64,000 nucleotides of DNA, from NCBI GenBank assembly GCA_015698305.1, contig CP048620.1, positions 2,564,001-2,628,000 on the forward strand, given 5' to 3'. Below, in pieces: positions 26,489-36,487 of the stretch (positions are counted from its first letter, which is position 1; the number at the start of each line of letters is the position of its first letter). The position numbers and the translations under genes were made by a program. The notes under the pieces are model-generated. The model was not told the origin of the DNA, did no database searches, and was given only the letters and a program-made list of their open reading frames with translations. The stretch is from Candidatus Nitrohelix vancouverensis (lineage in GTDB: Bacteria; Nitrospinota; Nitrospinia; Nitrospinales; VA-1).

Positions 26489-27835
26489 TTACGGGGACTT
26501 GAGACGCTTTTTCATTGCTTTTAACAAGGCCCTTCCTGCGGACCGAACTCCGTAAGCGGGGGAGCCGCGTTGACAACTCAAATTAGCCAGTGTTTGGGCT
26601 TTCAAACCGCGTCGCATGACCAGCGATATCAGGTCGACCATATCGCCTGCATGCGCGCACGCAAGCTGTGCGCCAATGATTCGTTCTGACTCGGCATCTG
26701 CCACCAGCTTAACAAATCCTTCTTCCTGATTCAAAACTCCCGCATCCAGGGCTTCGGTTCGAACAACGCCTTCGAGACCGCGAAAGCCAAGATGGTGGGC
26801 CTCTTGCGCCGAGACTCCTATCCACGCCAGTTCCGGACTGCAATGTATCATGCGCGGGATCATATCCCGGCTTATTTTACGAACCTTTCCAAGCGCATTC
26901 TCAGCCGCAACGCGTCCTTCCTCTTCTGACAATCCGTGAAAGCCTTCGCGCCCCAAAATGCTTCCTGCCGCGAACACGCCCTGGGTCGATGTCTCCAGCG
27001 TTTCCTCGGTCAATATTTCGCCGTGTTCTCCCAGGCGCATTCCCATCGCATCCAGCCCCATGTCAACCGGCTTTCTGCCGCCAGAAACCAGAATGCATTC
27101 AGCGGAGAACTTCAGGCCTCCATCTAAAGTGATGTCCAGAGCGCCTTCTCTTCGGTGAAATGATTCGACCTTCTTATTGCTGATCAGTTTGATTTTCTTC
27201 TGCTTCAAATGCCGCTCCATTATATCGCATAATTCGGGATCGGCATGCGACAGAACCCGGGAACCGGGAAGAACCCAGAAAACCTTGCATCCCAGCGCCT
27301 TGAAAATCCGAGCTGTTTCATAACTCAGATCTCCTGTCCCCAATACCATGATGGAGGCCGGTATGTGGGAGCGATTCCAGAAATCTGCCATACTCAATAT
27401 CGTCTCTCCGTCCAGCGGCATGTGTCGGGACGAGTGAGGGACCGAACCGCAGGTCAAAATGATTTTATCCCCTTCGAGCACGGTTTCTTTTTCATCTGGA
27501 CCGACGACCTGCACCTGGCGCCCTGCGGGTCGACCTTCGCCGTAAATGATATCGACGCCAAGGTCTTGCAAGTTAGTCTCACAATTCTTAGAAATTTTGC
27601 CAAAGGCTTCTTCACAACCCTGCTTTAGTTGAGAAAAATGATCGTCGCCGCTTTCCAAAGTCGGCAGAATATTCTCAACGATCTGTCGAGCGTAAGAGTC
27701 TGAATACAGCAGACGCCCTCCCAATCGTTTTTTTTCAATGAGTCCAACCCTTGCGCCCATTTCAGCGCAAGTCAGCGCGGCGGCGATTCCTGCCGTTCCA
27801 CCGCCAATGATGACAACATCTTTTTTGACTGTCAT
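26489..27835 (-). CDS. Pyridine nucleotide-disulfide-type flavoprotein lacking the redox disulfide
   Basis: A 448-residue FAD/NAD(P)-binding protein with the overall plan of dihydrolipoamide dehydrogenase or mercuric reductase. VVIIGGGTAGIAAALTCAE binds FAD, VLGTGDLSYETARIFKALG is the NAD(P) Rossmann motif, and GVFAAGSI closes the second FAD site. A dimerisation domain follows. Where class I enzymes have GGTCxxxxC, this reads LGGRLLYSDSYARQ with no cysteine. The C-terminal His-Glu pair is also replaced (LSCQRGSPAYGV). It therefore cannot work as a disulfide reductase; an NAD(P)H oxidase, quinone reductase or regulatory role is possible. It lies just upstream of the bc operon, and the candidate bc promoter is in the gap between them. 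Confidence 0.75.
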   Translation of the reverse strand: MTVKKDVVIIGGGTAGIAAALTCAEMGARVGLIEKKRLGGRLLYSDSYARQIVENILPTLESGDDHFSQLKQGCEEAFGKISKNCETNLQDLGVDIIYGEGRPAGRQVQVVGPDEKETVLEGDKIILTCGSVPHSSRHMPLDGETILSMADFWNRSHIPASIMVLGTGDLSYETARIFKALGCKVFWVLPGSRVLSHADPELCDIMERHLKQKKIKLISNKKVESFHRREGALDITLDGGLKFSAECILVSGGRKPVDMGLDAMGMRLGEHGEILTEETLETSTQGVFAAGSILGREGFHGLSEEEGRVAAENALGKVRKISRDMIPRMIHCSPELAWIGVSAQEAHHLGFRGLEGVVRTEALDAGVLNQEEGFVKLVADAESERIIGAQLACAHAGDMVDLISLVMRRGLKAQTLANLSCQRGSPAYGVRSAGRALLKAMKKRLKSP

Positions 27836-27866
27836 GACAAATCTAGAATTAAGTGAGCTTCGGGGA

Positions 27867-28223
27867 TTACAGGATCGTGAAGGCTACCGTTCCTAACAAT
27901 AATACCAGCCCAACGGAGGCGATCACAGCGTGCTGGGTTTCTTCCATTGTACGGCTATAAGGAATAATTAAAAGAAAATAAACCAGCACAAACAGATCAA
28001 GATAGGTGGCTTCCAGGAGATAGTGTTTGGATAAAACATAAAGACACAAACTGCCAACCGCTCCCCAGTAAACATAGCGGTGGATACTGTAACCGCGTTT
28101 TTTTTTGTCGCGTGAAAGCAAACTCACGCCAATCAAAACATTGGCCAGAGTGAACAGTATGGCAAGAAAGAGAATGAGAAAACTGGGGTGGGAAAAAAGA
28201 CTGCCTAATGTGGTGATCTGCAT
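27867..28223 (-). CDS. Small four-helix membrane protein, unknown
   Basis: A 118-residue hydrophobic protein with about four membrane helices (near 12-35, 48-65, 70-88 and 98-118) and a short basic loop, SRDKKKRGYS. I do not recognise a family. It lies 31 bases before the flavoprotein gene and 24 bases after the diguanylate cyclase gene, so it is probably cotranscribed with both. No clear ribosome site precedes the ATG. Confidence 0.55.
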   Translation of the reverse strand: MQITTLGSLFSHPSFLILFLAILFTLANVLIGVSLLSRDKKKRGYSIHRYVYWGAVGSLCLYVLSKHYLLEATYLDLFVLVYFLLIIPYSRTMEETQHAVIASVGLVLLLGTVAFTIL

Positions 28224-28247
28224 TTTTGCGACAACGCTCTGGGCTGA

Positions 28248-29264
28248 CTAGGCGTTTTGATGCTCAACAACCTGATTGCGACCTCTTCTTTTAGCATCGT
28301 ACAGGGCCTGGTCTGCATTTTCGAATACGGTTTCTTCATTATCAGATTCATTGATAAAGGCCAGACCTATAGAAATTGTCACCTGTAATTTTTGTTTTTT
28401 ATAAACCAGATAATCTTTTTCAATAGCGGCTCTTAATTTTTCAGCGAGTTTCAGAGCATTCTTTCGATCAATCTTATTCAATATTACGACAAACTCTTCT
28501 CCCCCGTACCTGAAAATTTCATCAGTCGATCGAACCGCTTGTTTCAAGGTATCGGCCACCAGAACCAAAACTTCATCTCCGGCTTTATGGCCATACTGAT
28601 CATTGATGTTTTTAAAATGGTCAATATCGATCACAAGCAAAGCGAAAGCTTCATGGTAGCGTTGGAATTCTTTTACAGACTGGTTGATTTTAATTTCGTA
28701 AGCGCTGCGATTGAATATATTCGTCAACACATCCACGTGCACCATGGACTCGGATTTCTGCAAGCGTTCGCAAAGGGATGTCATCTCGCTGTTCAAACCA
28801 TCCATCTTCGCACGGAGGGTCGCGCATTCACTTTTCAGGGTATCCATGACGTCGATGACTGCGGACTTGCACTCGAGCAAATCCTTCAATGTTGTCGCCT
28901 TCTCAATCCGCTCGATGTAGCTATCGATATTACCTCCCAGACTGCCTGAAGCGCCAACCATTTCCTTCATGGATTTTGCCAAACCGAGAACCATATCCTT
29001 AAGTCCCTCTTTTTCGACCTCCGCCATCTCCCTGTTCAGTTTGGCTTTTTCAAAATAGTTGCCAACATCCTGAGCCACTCCTTCCAGGGGTTTAACCCTG
29101 ACCGATTTACGAATCACGCTAGCGAGATCACTCAGCTTTGCGCCGAGCATATCTTCTTTGCTGAGTAGCTTTAAGATGCCCTCGAGAAACGCGTACAGGA
29201 TTCGGGCTATTCGGACAGTAAACTCTATTGGAAAGGATTTAGCAGTCTCATCTTTCCGGCTCAT
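28248..29264 (-). CDS. GGDEF diguanylate cyclase
   Basis: Predicted to make cyclic di-GMP from GTP in the cytoplasm. I start it at the ATG at 29264, which has TAGGA six bases upstream; a TTG ten codons earlier is less likely. The N-terminal half (about 160 residues) is helical and shows no recognised sensor domain. The C-terminal GGDEF domain has TNIFNRSAYE, DIDHFKNINDQYGHKAGDEV and the active-site loop RYGGEEFVVIL. An RSTD lies five residues before GGEEF, the RxxD inhibitory-site spacing, so product inhibition is likely. There are no membrane helices. Confidence 0.9.
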   Translation of the reverse strand: MSRKDETAKSFPIEFTVRIARILYAFLEGILKLLSKEDMLGAKLSDLASVIRKSVRVKPLEGVAQDVGNYFEKAKLNREMAEVEKEGLKDMVLGLAKSMKEMVGASGSLGGNIDSYIERIEKATTLKDLLECKSAVIDVMDTLKSECATLRAKMDGLNSEMTSLCERLQKSESMVHVDVLTNIFNRSAYEIKINQSVKEFQRYHEAFALLVIDIDHFKNINDQYGHKAGDEVLVLVADTLKQAVRSTDEIFRYGGEEFVVILNKIDRKNALKLAEKLRAAIEKDYLVYKKQKLQVTISIGLAFINESDNEETVFENADQALYDAKRRGRNQVVEHQNA

Positions 29265-29287
29265 AGTTTTCCTAGAAAAAGAAAATT

Positions 29288-29305
29288 TAATCAAGCGCTT
29301 GATTA
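29288..29305. promoter_or_regulatory. 18-bp perfect palindrome upstream of diguanylate cyclase gene
   Basis: Positions 29288-29305 form an uninterrupted palindrome (TAATCAAGC / GCTTGATTA) 23 bases before the chosen cyclase start. There is no T-run beyond it, so an operator is more likely than a terminator. It could bind a dimeric repressor, but no candidate is adjacent. Confidence 0.4.
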
Positions 29306-29407
29306 TATGGAAAGTATACCATTAATAGAATTACAGAGCATTTAATTTTCTGCAAGACTAACACAGATTTCGAATGTAGGTAAAAAAAACAGGGAGGATA
29401 GGAAAAA

Positions 29408-29492
29408 TGGTGCCGACGGGGAGACTCGAACTCCCACGGATCGCTCCATACGCCCCTCAAGCGCACGTGTCTACCAATTCCACCACGTCGGC
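29408..29492 (-). tRNA. tRNA-Leu (anticodon GAG)
   Basis: On the - strand the sequence folds as a class II tRNA with a long variable arm. The acceptor stem GCCGACG (29486-29492) pairs with CGTCGGC near 29412-29418. The D-loop region is TGGTGGAATTGGTAGACAC, and the anticodon stem TGCGC/GCGTA closes a TTGAGGG loop with anticodon GAG, reading CUC/CUU. The T-arm contains GTTCGAGTC, and CCA is encoded (29408-29410). It lies between secG and the cyclase gene. Confidence 0.95.
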
Positions 29493-29503
29493 AATTTTGA
29501 AGA

Positions 29504-29818
29504 TTATTTGTTTTCAGAACCGGGGTTCGCTCCGCTCTCACTACTCACGGGAGCGCTGTCCAATCCGCCCAGCACAGATTTGGAATCTTTTTTCGAGGAG
29601 ATGACCGCCAGAGTGAGAGAGGTCACAAGAAATAATGTCGCCACGCCTGCAGTCAGTTTGCTCAGGAAATTACCGGCGCCTGAACTGCCAAACATGGTCT
29701 GGCTACTGCCCGCGCCCAAGCCCGACCCCATGGCCGCGCCTTTTCCGGTCTGCAGGAGGATGACCAGTATCAAAAATAAGGTGGCTAGAACATGCAATAC
29801 TGTTAGAACGGTTTCCAT
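29504..29818 (-). CDS. secG: Preprotein translocase subunit SecG
   Basis: A 104-residue inner-membrane subunit of the SecYEG channel. Two helices (about 3-22 and 54-73) flank the conserved [20 protein letters not shown] loop, the hallmark of SecG. The Ser/Gly-rich tail is normal. It is third in gap-tpiA-secG (24-base gap to tpiA) and ends 12 bases before the tRNA-Leu gene, which may share its transcript. Confidence 0.93.
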   Translation of the reverse strand: METVLTVLHVLATLFLILVILLQTGKGAAMGSGLGAGSSQTMFGSSGAGNFLSKLTAGVATLFLVTSLTLAVISSKKDSKSVLGGLDSAPVSSESGANPGSENK

Positions 29819-29842
29819 ATGATTAAAGCCTTGTTCGTGTTG

Positions 29843-30598
29843 TTAACTCGCTGAATCTATAATATCACAAAATGAATCGATATCGAGACTGGCGCCGCCC
29901 ACCAACGCTCCGTCAATATCGTCTTGCGAAAGTATGGAACGACTGTTGCCCGGATTGACGCTTCCGCCATACAAAATGGAGGTTGATGCATTCGATCCGA
30001 AGCGTTGCAAAAGCCATTCTCTGATAAGACGATGAATCTGTTGAGCCTGATCGGGGCTGGCGTTCTTGCCGGTGCCAATCGCCCACACCGGTTCGTAAGC
30101 GATCAAAATCCTGTCAAGCGCTGTCGCATCCAAACCGCTCAAACTGCCGCTCAATTGTTCCTCAACAACGGCCTGAGTGGCGCCGCTGTCTCTTTGCGCC
30201 AGGGTTTCGCCCACACACACAATCGGTTTCAACCCTGCGGCGAGAGCCGAATGGACTCTCTTGTTGACGCTCGCATCATCTTCATTAAACAACTGGCGAC
30301 GCTCGGAATGCCCCAAAATAACATAATCGCAACCTGCTTCCTTCAACATTTTACCGGATATCTCTCCGGTAAAGGCGCCCGCTTCCTGCCAGTATAAATT
30401 CTGTCCTGCGAGTTTTATAGCGCCGCCTTGCTCCAGCTCTCCATGCATCGCATTGAGAACCGTAAATGGAGGGGCCAGAACCACTTCAACTTTCGAATTT
30501 TTGAGTCGCTTTTGCAACAAGGCAACGAAAGCGACAGCGCTTGCGTCGCCTTTGTTCATCTTCCAGTTTCCGACAATCACTGGAGCTGACATGCTCAA
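29843..30598 (-). CDS. tpiA: Triosephosphate isomerase
   Basis: Interconverts dihydroxyacetone phosphate and glyceraldehyde 3-phosphate. The 251 residues have VGNWKMNKG (catalytic Lys), VILGHSERRQLF (catalytic His), YEPVWAIGTGKNAS (catalytic Glu) and ILYGGSVNPGN (phosphate loop). The TTG at 30598, six bases after an AAGGGA, gives better ribosome spacing than the ATG at 30592; either is possible. It abuts the gap stop. Confidence 0.96.
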   Translation of the reverse strand: MSMSAPVIVGNWKMNKGDASAVAFVALLQKRLKNSKVEVVLAPPFTVLNAMHGELEQGGAIKLAGQNLYWQEAGAFTGEISGKMLKEAGCDYVILGHSERRQLFNEDDASVNKRVHSALAAGLKPIVCVGETLAQRDSGATQAVVEEQLSGSLSGLDATALDRILIAYEPVWAIGTGKNASPDQAQQIHRLIREWLLQRFGSNASTSILYGGSVNPGNSRSILSQDDIDGALVGGASLDIDSFCDIIDSAS

Positions 30599-31753
<1,155 letters not shown>

Positions 31754-31855
31754 TTAAAAATGTAAAAAAGGACGAAAGGTTTGCGCGCTGTCCTAAAGGA
31801 GTGGATTATGCAAAAATAACAATATCAAGTCAATAAAAAACAAGGAATAGCGCGA

Positions 31856-32677
31856 TTAAGAGGTCGGCGGGGAGGCTTCATCGTCTAAAACGGAAGCATT
31901 TGCGCTTTCGTAACAGTTTTTGGACTCTGCCGCAGTGAGAGTGGAAAACAGCAAGCGGTCGGTTTCTTCCGTCAATTCCATGCTATCGGCAATACGCTGG
32001 AGCAGGTCGCGCAGGCTCTCGGTCATCATCTGTTCTTCATTAATGGATTTGCCCAGCTCCGAGTCCACTCGCTCCAGACCTTCGCTGATCTTCTCCCCCA
32101 TCTCCAGAATGGATTCTTTCTTCAACAGCGCTTTTTCTTTTTTATTTAAAATTTCATCACGGGCAAACAGGATTTCCTGCCGCAAGGTCTCAATGGAAAG
32201 CAATTCGGCGTCCATCTGCTTGAAACTCTTATCAAGGTTATCCAAATAATCTTTTCGTTTTTTGATCAGGGAATCGAGCGTCACATGAGTCGCCGCGCCC
32301 GTTCCGCCAGCTTCGCTCATAGCTAAAACGGCTTCTGCCGGATTTTCTGCGGAGCCATGCAAAAGCTTTTCGTAGCTTTGTTTGATGTTTTTTTCTTTTT
32401 GATCCAACTCTTCCAGATTTTGAACGATACGGTCGGTATTGAGAGAATAAATTCGAATATTATTCTCCAGCGTCTGCAAGCGGGCGTTATTTTCCCGTTC
32501 CTGACGCTTGAGTTCAACGCGCTTGCGGTCCAGGGAATTTCTCACGTTTTCCTTGAAGAGAAGAGCCTTTCTGAAAGTTTGCGTGAGCAATTGAAATTCA
32601 TTCAGCATGGAATTCGCGCGCTCGCCTGCGGAATGGTTTTCTTCAGCCATAGAGGAACTTTTCTTTTCAATATCCAT
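31856..32677 (-). CDS. Coiled-coil protein of unknown function
   Basis: Not recognised. The start at 32677 (MDIEKKSSSM) has GGGA about seven bases upstream and is preferred over an ATG nine codons earlier. The 273-residue product is almost wholly charged helix with two coiled-coil blocks (about 20-105 and 130-235), split by a short Gly/Ala-rich stretch (SEAGGTGAATH). No signal peptide or membrane helix is seen. It stands alone: pdxJ ends upstream in the same direction 106 bases away, and gap starts 240 bases downstream. Confidence 0.55.
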   Translation of the reverse strand: MDIEKKSSSMAEENHSAGERANSMLNEFQLLTQTFRKALLFKENVRNSLDRKRVELKRQERENNARLQTLENNIRIYSLNTDRIVQNLEELDQKEKNIKQSYEKLLHGSAENPAEAVLAMSEAGGTGAATHVTLDSLIKKRKDYLDNLDKSFKQMDAELLSIETLRQEILFARDEILNKKEKALLKKESILEMGEKISEGLERVDSELGKSINEEQMMTESLRDLLQRIADSMELTEETDRLLFSTLTAAESKNCYESANASVLDDEASPPTS

Positions 32678-32783
32678 GTGGGATCCCGTCAAAAAATTTG
32701 CCATTTTTTATAATATACAGGTATCAAGCAAATTTTATGCCACTTGCAAAAAAAGAGCAAGTTCAATACCAGCCATCGGCTTA

Positions 32784-33515
32784 TCAGCGCAATCGTTCAC
32801 CTTCTCTGATATTAACCAGCATATCTCTGACCGCCTGCTCCATGCCAACGCTGATCGCCCGGGCTACCAGATTATGTCCGATATTCAATTCTTCCACTTG
32901 CGGGATGGAGGCGATCGCCGCTACGTTCGCGTTTGTCAAACCGTGCCCGGCGAATACTTTCAATCCCTGCTCCCCGGCGAATTCCGCCGCCGATTGCAAA
33001 CTGGACAGCGCTCGCGCGATTTCCTCGCGACTCGTCGCTTCTGAATAGGGCCCGGTGTTCAATTCAATGCTGTCCGCCTGCACGCGCCGGGAGGCTTCGA
33101 TCTGCTCGCGGTCCGCATCGACAAACAGACTGAATTTGATTCCCAAAGGCGACAATCGCTTGCGAATCGCAATCAGGCGTTCTTCATTCTCTAGGACATT
33201 CAAGCCGCCTTCCGTCGTGATCTCCAAACGTTTTTCCGGCACCAGTGACACCTGATAGGGAATGATACGGGCCGCCAGTTCGGTCATTTCATCGACCGGC
33301 GCCATCTCCAGATTCAATGGCATTCGGATCGAAGCGTGAATGCGTTGGACGTCATGATCCTGAATATGCCTGCGGTCTTCGCGCAAATGAACCGTGATCC
33401 CCTCGGCGCCGGATCGCTCTGCGATCAGCGCCGCTTCAAGCGGGTCCGGTTCGGTTGTTTTTCTGGCTTCGCGCACTGTGGCGACGTGGTCTACGTTTAC
33501 AAATAATCGAATCAT
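32784..33515 (-). CDS. pdxJ: Pyridoxine 5'-phosphate synthase
   Basis: The last step of the deoxyxylulose-dependent vitamin B6 pathway, joining 3-amino-2-oxopropyl phosphate and deoxyxylulose 5-phosphate. The 243-residue TIM barrel begins RLFVNVDHVATVREARKT and has GITVHLREDRRHI, LVPEKR and a late GHGLTNANVAAIA phosphate loop. Length is exact for the family. The ATG overlaps the folP stop by four bases, so translation is coupled. Confidence 0.96.
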   Translation of the reverse strand: MIRLFVNVDHVATVREARKTTEPDPLEAALIAERSGAEGITVHLREDRRHIQDHDVQRIHASIRMPLNLEMAPVDEMTELAARIIPYQVSLVPEKRLEITTEGGLNVLENEERLIAIRKRLSPLGIKFSLFVDADREQIEASRRVQADSIELNTGPYSEATSREEIARALSSLQSAAEFAGEQGLKVFAGHGLTNANVAAIASIPQVEELNIGHNLVARAISVGMEQAVRDMLVNIREGERLR

Positions 33516-34360
33516 GAATCTTTACGCTCCCTATGCTTGTGAATGGCTGAAGTCACTTTCAAGGCCCGAACCGTCGGCCCGACATCGTGAACTCTGAATA
33601 CCGAAGCCCCTTTTGAATATGCCGCGACTGCCGCCGCAAGCGAACCTTCCAATCTCTCTTCATTCTCCATAGACCCTAGAATATTTCCAATGAAAGATTT
33701 TCTCGACGCGCCCAGAAGGATCGGTTTTTGTAACGGGAGAAACCGGTCCAGATGCGCTATCAGTTCCAGATTATGGTGCAGGGTTTTTCCAAACCCGATT
33801 CCCGGATCAATCATTATTTTCTTCGGATCTATACCCGCCTCTTCCGCGATCGCTATGCTGTGTTCCAGATATTCATAAATATCCTCAATCAAACGGTCGT
33901 AATGGGGATTCCTTTGCATGGACAGCGGGTCGCCCTGCATATGCATCAATATAACGCCGCCGTCGTGGTCGGCAATGACGCTCGCCATATCGCGATGACG
34001 TTGTAAAGCGGTGATGTCGTTGATGATATTCGCCCCGGCTTGCATCGCCGCTTTGGCGATTGCCGGTTTGTAGGTGTCCACTGATATCGGAATTTGAAAA
34101 CTTCGGCGTATTTCTGTCAGTGCAGGAATCAGTCGCGCCCTCTCCTGATCCTCGGAAATCGCCTGCGAACCCGGTCGTGAACTTTCCGCGCCCAGGTCCA
34201 GGTAATCCGCCCCATCGGCGATGAACCGTTGCGCAGTTTCCAATGCCTGGTCGACAGAAGCCACTCGACTGTCCGGGTAAAAAGAATCCGAATTCAAGTT
34301 CAGTATTCCCATCACCTGAAACGACTTTGAAACGCTGTCCCCATCCATTCGACTCTCCAT
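33512..34360 (-). CDS. folP: Dihydropteroate synthase
   Basis: Joins para-aminobenzoate to dihydropterin pyrophosphate in folate synthesis; the target of sulfonamides. The 282-residue barrel has MGILNLNSDSFYPDSR (normally MGILNVTPDSF, so slightly divergent), YLDLGAESSRPGSQ, IINDITALQ, LMHMQGDP and a late GASRKSFIG. It lies upstream of pdxJ with a 4-base overlap and 111 bases after ftsH, separated by a terminator. Confidence 0.93.
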   Translation of the reverse strand: MESRMDGDSVSKSFQVMGILNLNSDSFYPDSRVASVDQALETAQRFIADGADYLDLGAESSRPGSQAISEDQERARLIPALTEIRRSFQIPISVDTYKPAIAKAAMQAGANIINDITALQRHRDMASVIADHDGGVILMHMQGDPLSMQRNPHYDRLIEDIYEYLEHSIAIAEEAGIDPKKIMIDPGIGFGKTLHHNLELIAHLDRFLPLQKPILLGASRKSFIGNILGSMENEERLEGSLAAAVAAYSKGASVFRVHDVGPTVRALKVTSAIHKHRERKDS

Positions 34361-34394
34361 CGAAAATATAAAAAAGGGTTTCTGAATGGAGCTT

Positions 34395-34444
34395 AAAAAA
34401 GAAAAGCTCCCCTCCCCCGTTTGTACGGGAGAAAGAAGCTTTTC
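34395..34444 (-). terminator. Rho-independent terminator after ftsH
   Basis: On the - strand a long stem forms: GAAAAGCT (34437-34444) pairs with AGCTTTTC (34401-34408), enclosing CTCCCGT/ACGGGGGAG-type pairing. Six Ts (34395-34400) follow. It sits between ftsH and folP and should end most mfd-to-ftsH transcripts. Confidence 0.8.
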
Positions 34445-34471
34445 AAAATACGTCTTTAATGATTCAAGGCA

Positions 34472-36400
34472 TCACGCTGGAGAAGGATCCGGCAATCCGC
34501 CGCCCATCAAACCCTCGGCGCTTCCAAAGGGGCCTGATTTCTTCTTCTCTTTTTCTTCATGATGCAGAGGAGTCTTGGAAGACGAATCATCTTCGTCCAC
34601 AACGCCGCCCGATTTTCCATCGAAGATATCGCGGATTTCGTCGGCGTTGAGCGTTTCCCTATCAAGCAAGGCCAAAGCCAGGGCTTCCAGCTTGTCACGG
34701 TGAGTGTTCAGCAACTCAATCGCGACGTTATAACCTCCCATGACCAGCGCCTTGACTTCCTGATCGATGAGCTTGGCGGTTTGATCGCTGAAATTTTTCT
34801 GAGCCGAAAAGTCCTTACCCAGAAACACCTGCTCCTCCTTGGTTCCATAAGTCAGCGGTCCCATTTTCTCGCTCATCCCCCATTCGCAAACCATCTTGCG
34901 GGCGATTTCAGTCGCGCGCTCAATGTCGTTGCCTGCGCCTGTCGTGATCTGGCCCAGACAAATTTCCTCAGCGGCGCGACCGCCCATGAAAATAGCGAGA
35001 TTGTTATACAAAAAGGTCTTGGGGTACGTATGCTGTTCATTCAGCGGCAATTGCTGGGTCACGCCCAAAGCCCGACCACGCGGTATGATGGTCACTTTAT
35101 GAATCGGGTCCGTTCCCGGCAACATGGTAGCGACCAGCGCATGGCCCGCTTCATGATAGGCCGTGGTTTTCTTTTCCGATTCGCTGATGTGCATGCTACG
35201 TCTCTCAACGCCCATGAGCACTTTGTCCTTGGCGTCTTCAAAGTCGAGCATCATCACATTCTTGCGATCTTTTCTTGCCGCGAGCAGAGCCGCCTCATTC
35301 ACGAGATTCGCCAGATCGGCGCCAGTGAAGCCGGGGGTGCCGCGCGCAATGACTTTCAATTCGACGTCATCTTCCAAAGGCACCGTACTGGTATGAACTT
35401 TCAGAATGCCTTCGCGTCCGCGAACGTCGGGGCGATTGACCACCACCTGGCGGTCGAAACGACCGGGTCGCAACAAGGCCGGATCGAGAACGTCCGGTCG
35501 GTTGGTCGCGGCGATCATGATGACGCCTTCGTTATTTTCAAAACCGTCCATCTCAACGAGAAGCTGATTGAGCGTTTGCTCGCGCTCGTCGTGTCCGCCG
35601 CCCAGACCGGCGCCGCGGTGTCGACCGACCGCGTCAATTTCGTCGATGAAGATGATGCAGGGGCTGTTCTTCTTGCCCTGATCAAATAAATCGCGAACGC
35701 GCGATGCGCCGACGCCGACAAACATTTCCACAAAGTCCGATCCGCTGATGCTGAAGAAAGGCACATTGGCTTCGCCCGAGATGGCTCGCGCCAGCAGGGT
35801 TTTCCCTGTACCAGGAGGTCCTACCAACAGAACGCCCTTGGGAATCTTGCCGCCCAGCTTGCTGAATTTCTGCGGCTCTTTAAGGAATTCGATGATCTCA
35901 TGCAATTCCTCTTTCGCCTCGTCCACTCCAGCGACGTCCTTGAAAGTGGTCTTGTTTTTGTTCTCGTTCAGCAGTTTTGCCTTGCTCTTGCCAAAGGACA
36001 TGGCCTTGCCGCCGCCCGCCTGCATCTGGCGCATGAAGAAAATCCAGATACCCAGCAACAGAATCATCGGGAACCATGAGATCAAAATACTCATGTACCA
36101 GCTGGTCTGTTCCGGAGGCGCCACCACAATGCGAATGTTTTTCTCGCGCAGGTTGCGAATCAAATCCGGGTCTTTCGGAGGCGTTACGGTTTGAAAGGAA
36201 CGGCCGTCCAGATATTTTCCGGACACATTGTCCCCCTGAATCATGACTTCTTTCACCTGGCCATTTTCGACCTGTTCCATGAAGTCGCTGAAAATCACTT
36301 CAGATTGCGGGGCCAACGGCCTGTTAAACGCATTGAACAATGCGATTAAAATCAATCCAATGATCAACCAAAGAGCTAAATTCTTATAAAACTGGTTCAA
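34472..36400 (-). CDS. ftsH: ATP-dependent zinc metalloprotease FtsH
   Basis: A membrane-anchored hexameric AAA+ protease that removes damaged membrane proteins and short-lived regulators. The 642 residues have two membrane helices (about 7-24 and 102-122) flanking a periplasmic domain, then the AAA module with [24 protein letters not shown] and the SRH region RPGRFDRQV. The zinc site [12 protein letters not shown] follows. The C-terminal tail is Ser/Lys-rich. The start is TTG, supported by AGGAG six to seven bases upstream. It lies 87 bases after tilS, a common neighbour pair. Confidence 0.97.
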   Translation of the reverse strand: MNQFYKNLALWLIIGLILIALFNAFNRPLAPQSEVIFSDFMEQVENGQVKEVMIQGDNVSGKYLDGRSFQTVTPPKDPDLIRNLREKNIRIVVAPPEQTSWYMSILISWFPMILLLGIWIFFMRQMQAGGGKAMSFGKSKAKLLNENKNKTTFKDVAGVDEAKEELHEIIEFLKEPQKFSKLGGKIPKGVLLVGPPGTGKTLLARAISGEANVPFFSISGSDFVEMFVGVGASRVRDLFDQGKKNSPCIIFIDEIDAVGRHRGAGLGGGHDEREQTLNQLLVEMDGFENNEGVIMIAATNRPDVLDPALLRPGRFDRQVVVNRPDVRGREGILKVHTSTVPLEDDVELKVIARGTPGFTGADLANLVNEAALLAARKDRKNVMMLDFEDAKDKVLMGVERRSMHISESEKKTTAYHEAGHALVATMLPGTDPIHKVTIIPRGRALGVTQQLPLNEQHTYPKTFLYNNLAIFMGGRAAEEICLGQITTGAGNDIERATEIARKMVCEWGMSEKMGPLTYGTKEEQVFLGKDFSAQKNFSDQTAKLIDQEVKALVMGGYNVAIELLNTHRDKLEALALALLDRETLNADEIRDIFDGKSGGVVDEDDSSSKTPLHHEEKEKKKSGPFGSAEGLMGGGLPDPSPA

Positions 36401-36487
36401 GATATTCTCCTGAATTTGTTGGTTTGTTATCGCTTATATATAAAGTCATGATAACACAAAATGATGCGGGAAAAGCCAATATTCCCC

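Noticed and set aside
29508-29822. 104-codon frame on the + strand mirroring secG
   Set aside because: The - strand frame is SecG with two helices and the conserved glycine-rich loop; the + frame has no features.
34559-35689. Open frame of 376 codons on the + strand
   Set aside because: It lies entirely opposite ftsH, whose motifs are unmistakable; no recognisable protein features.
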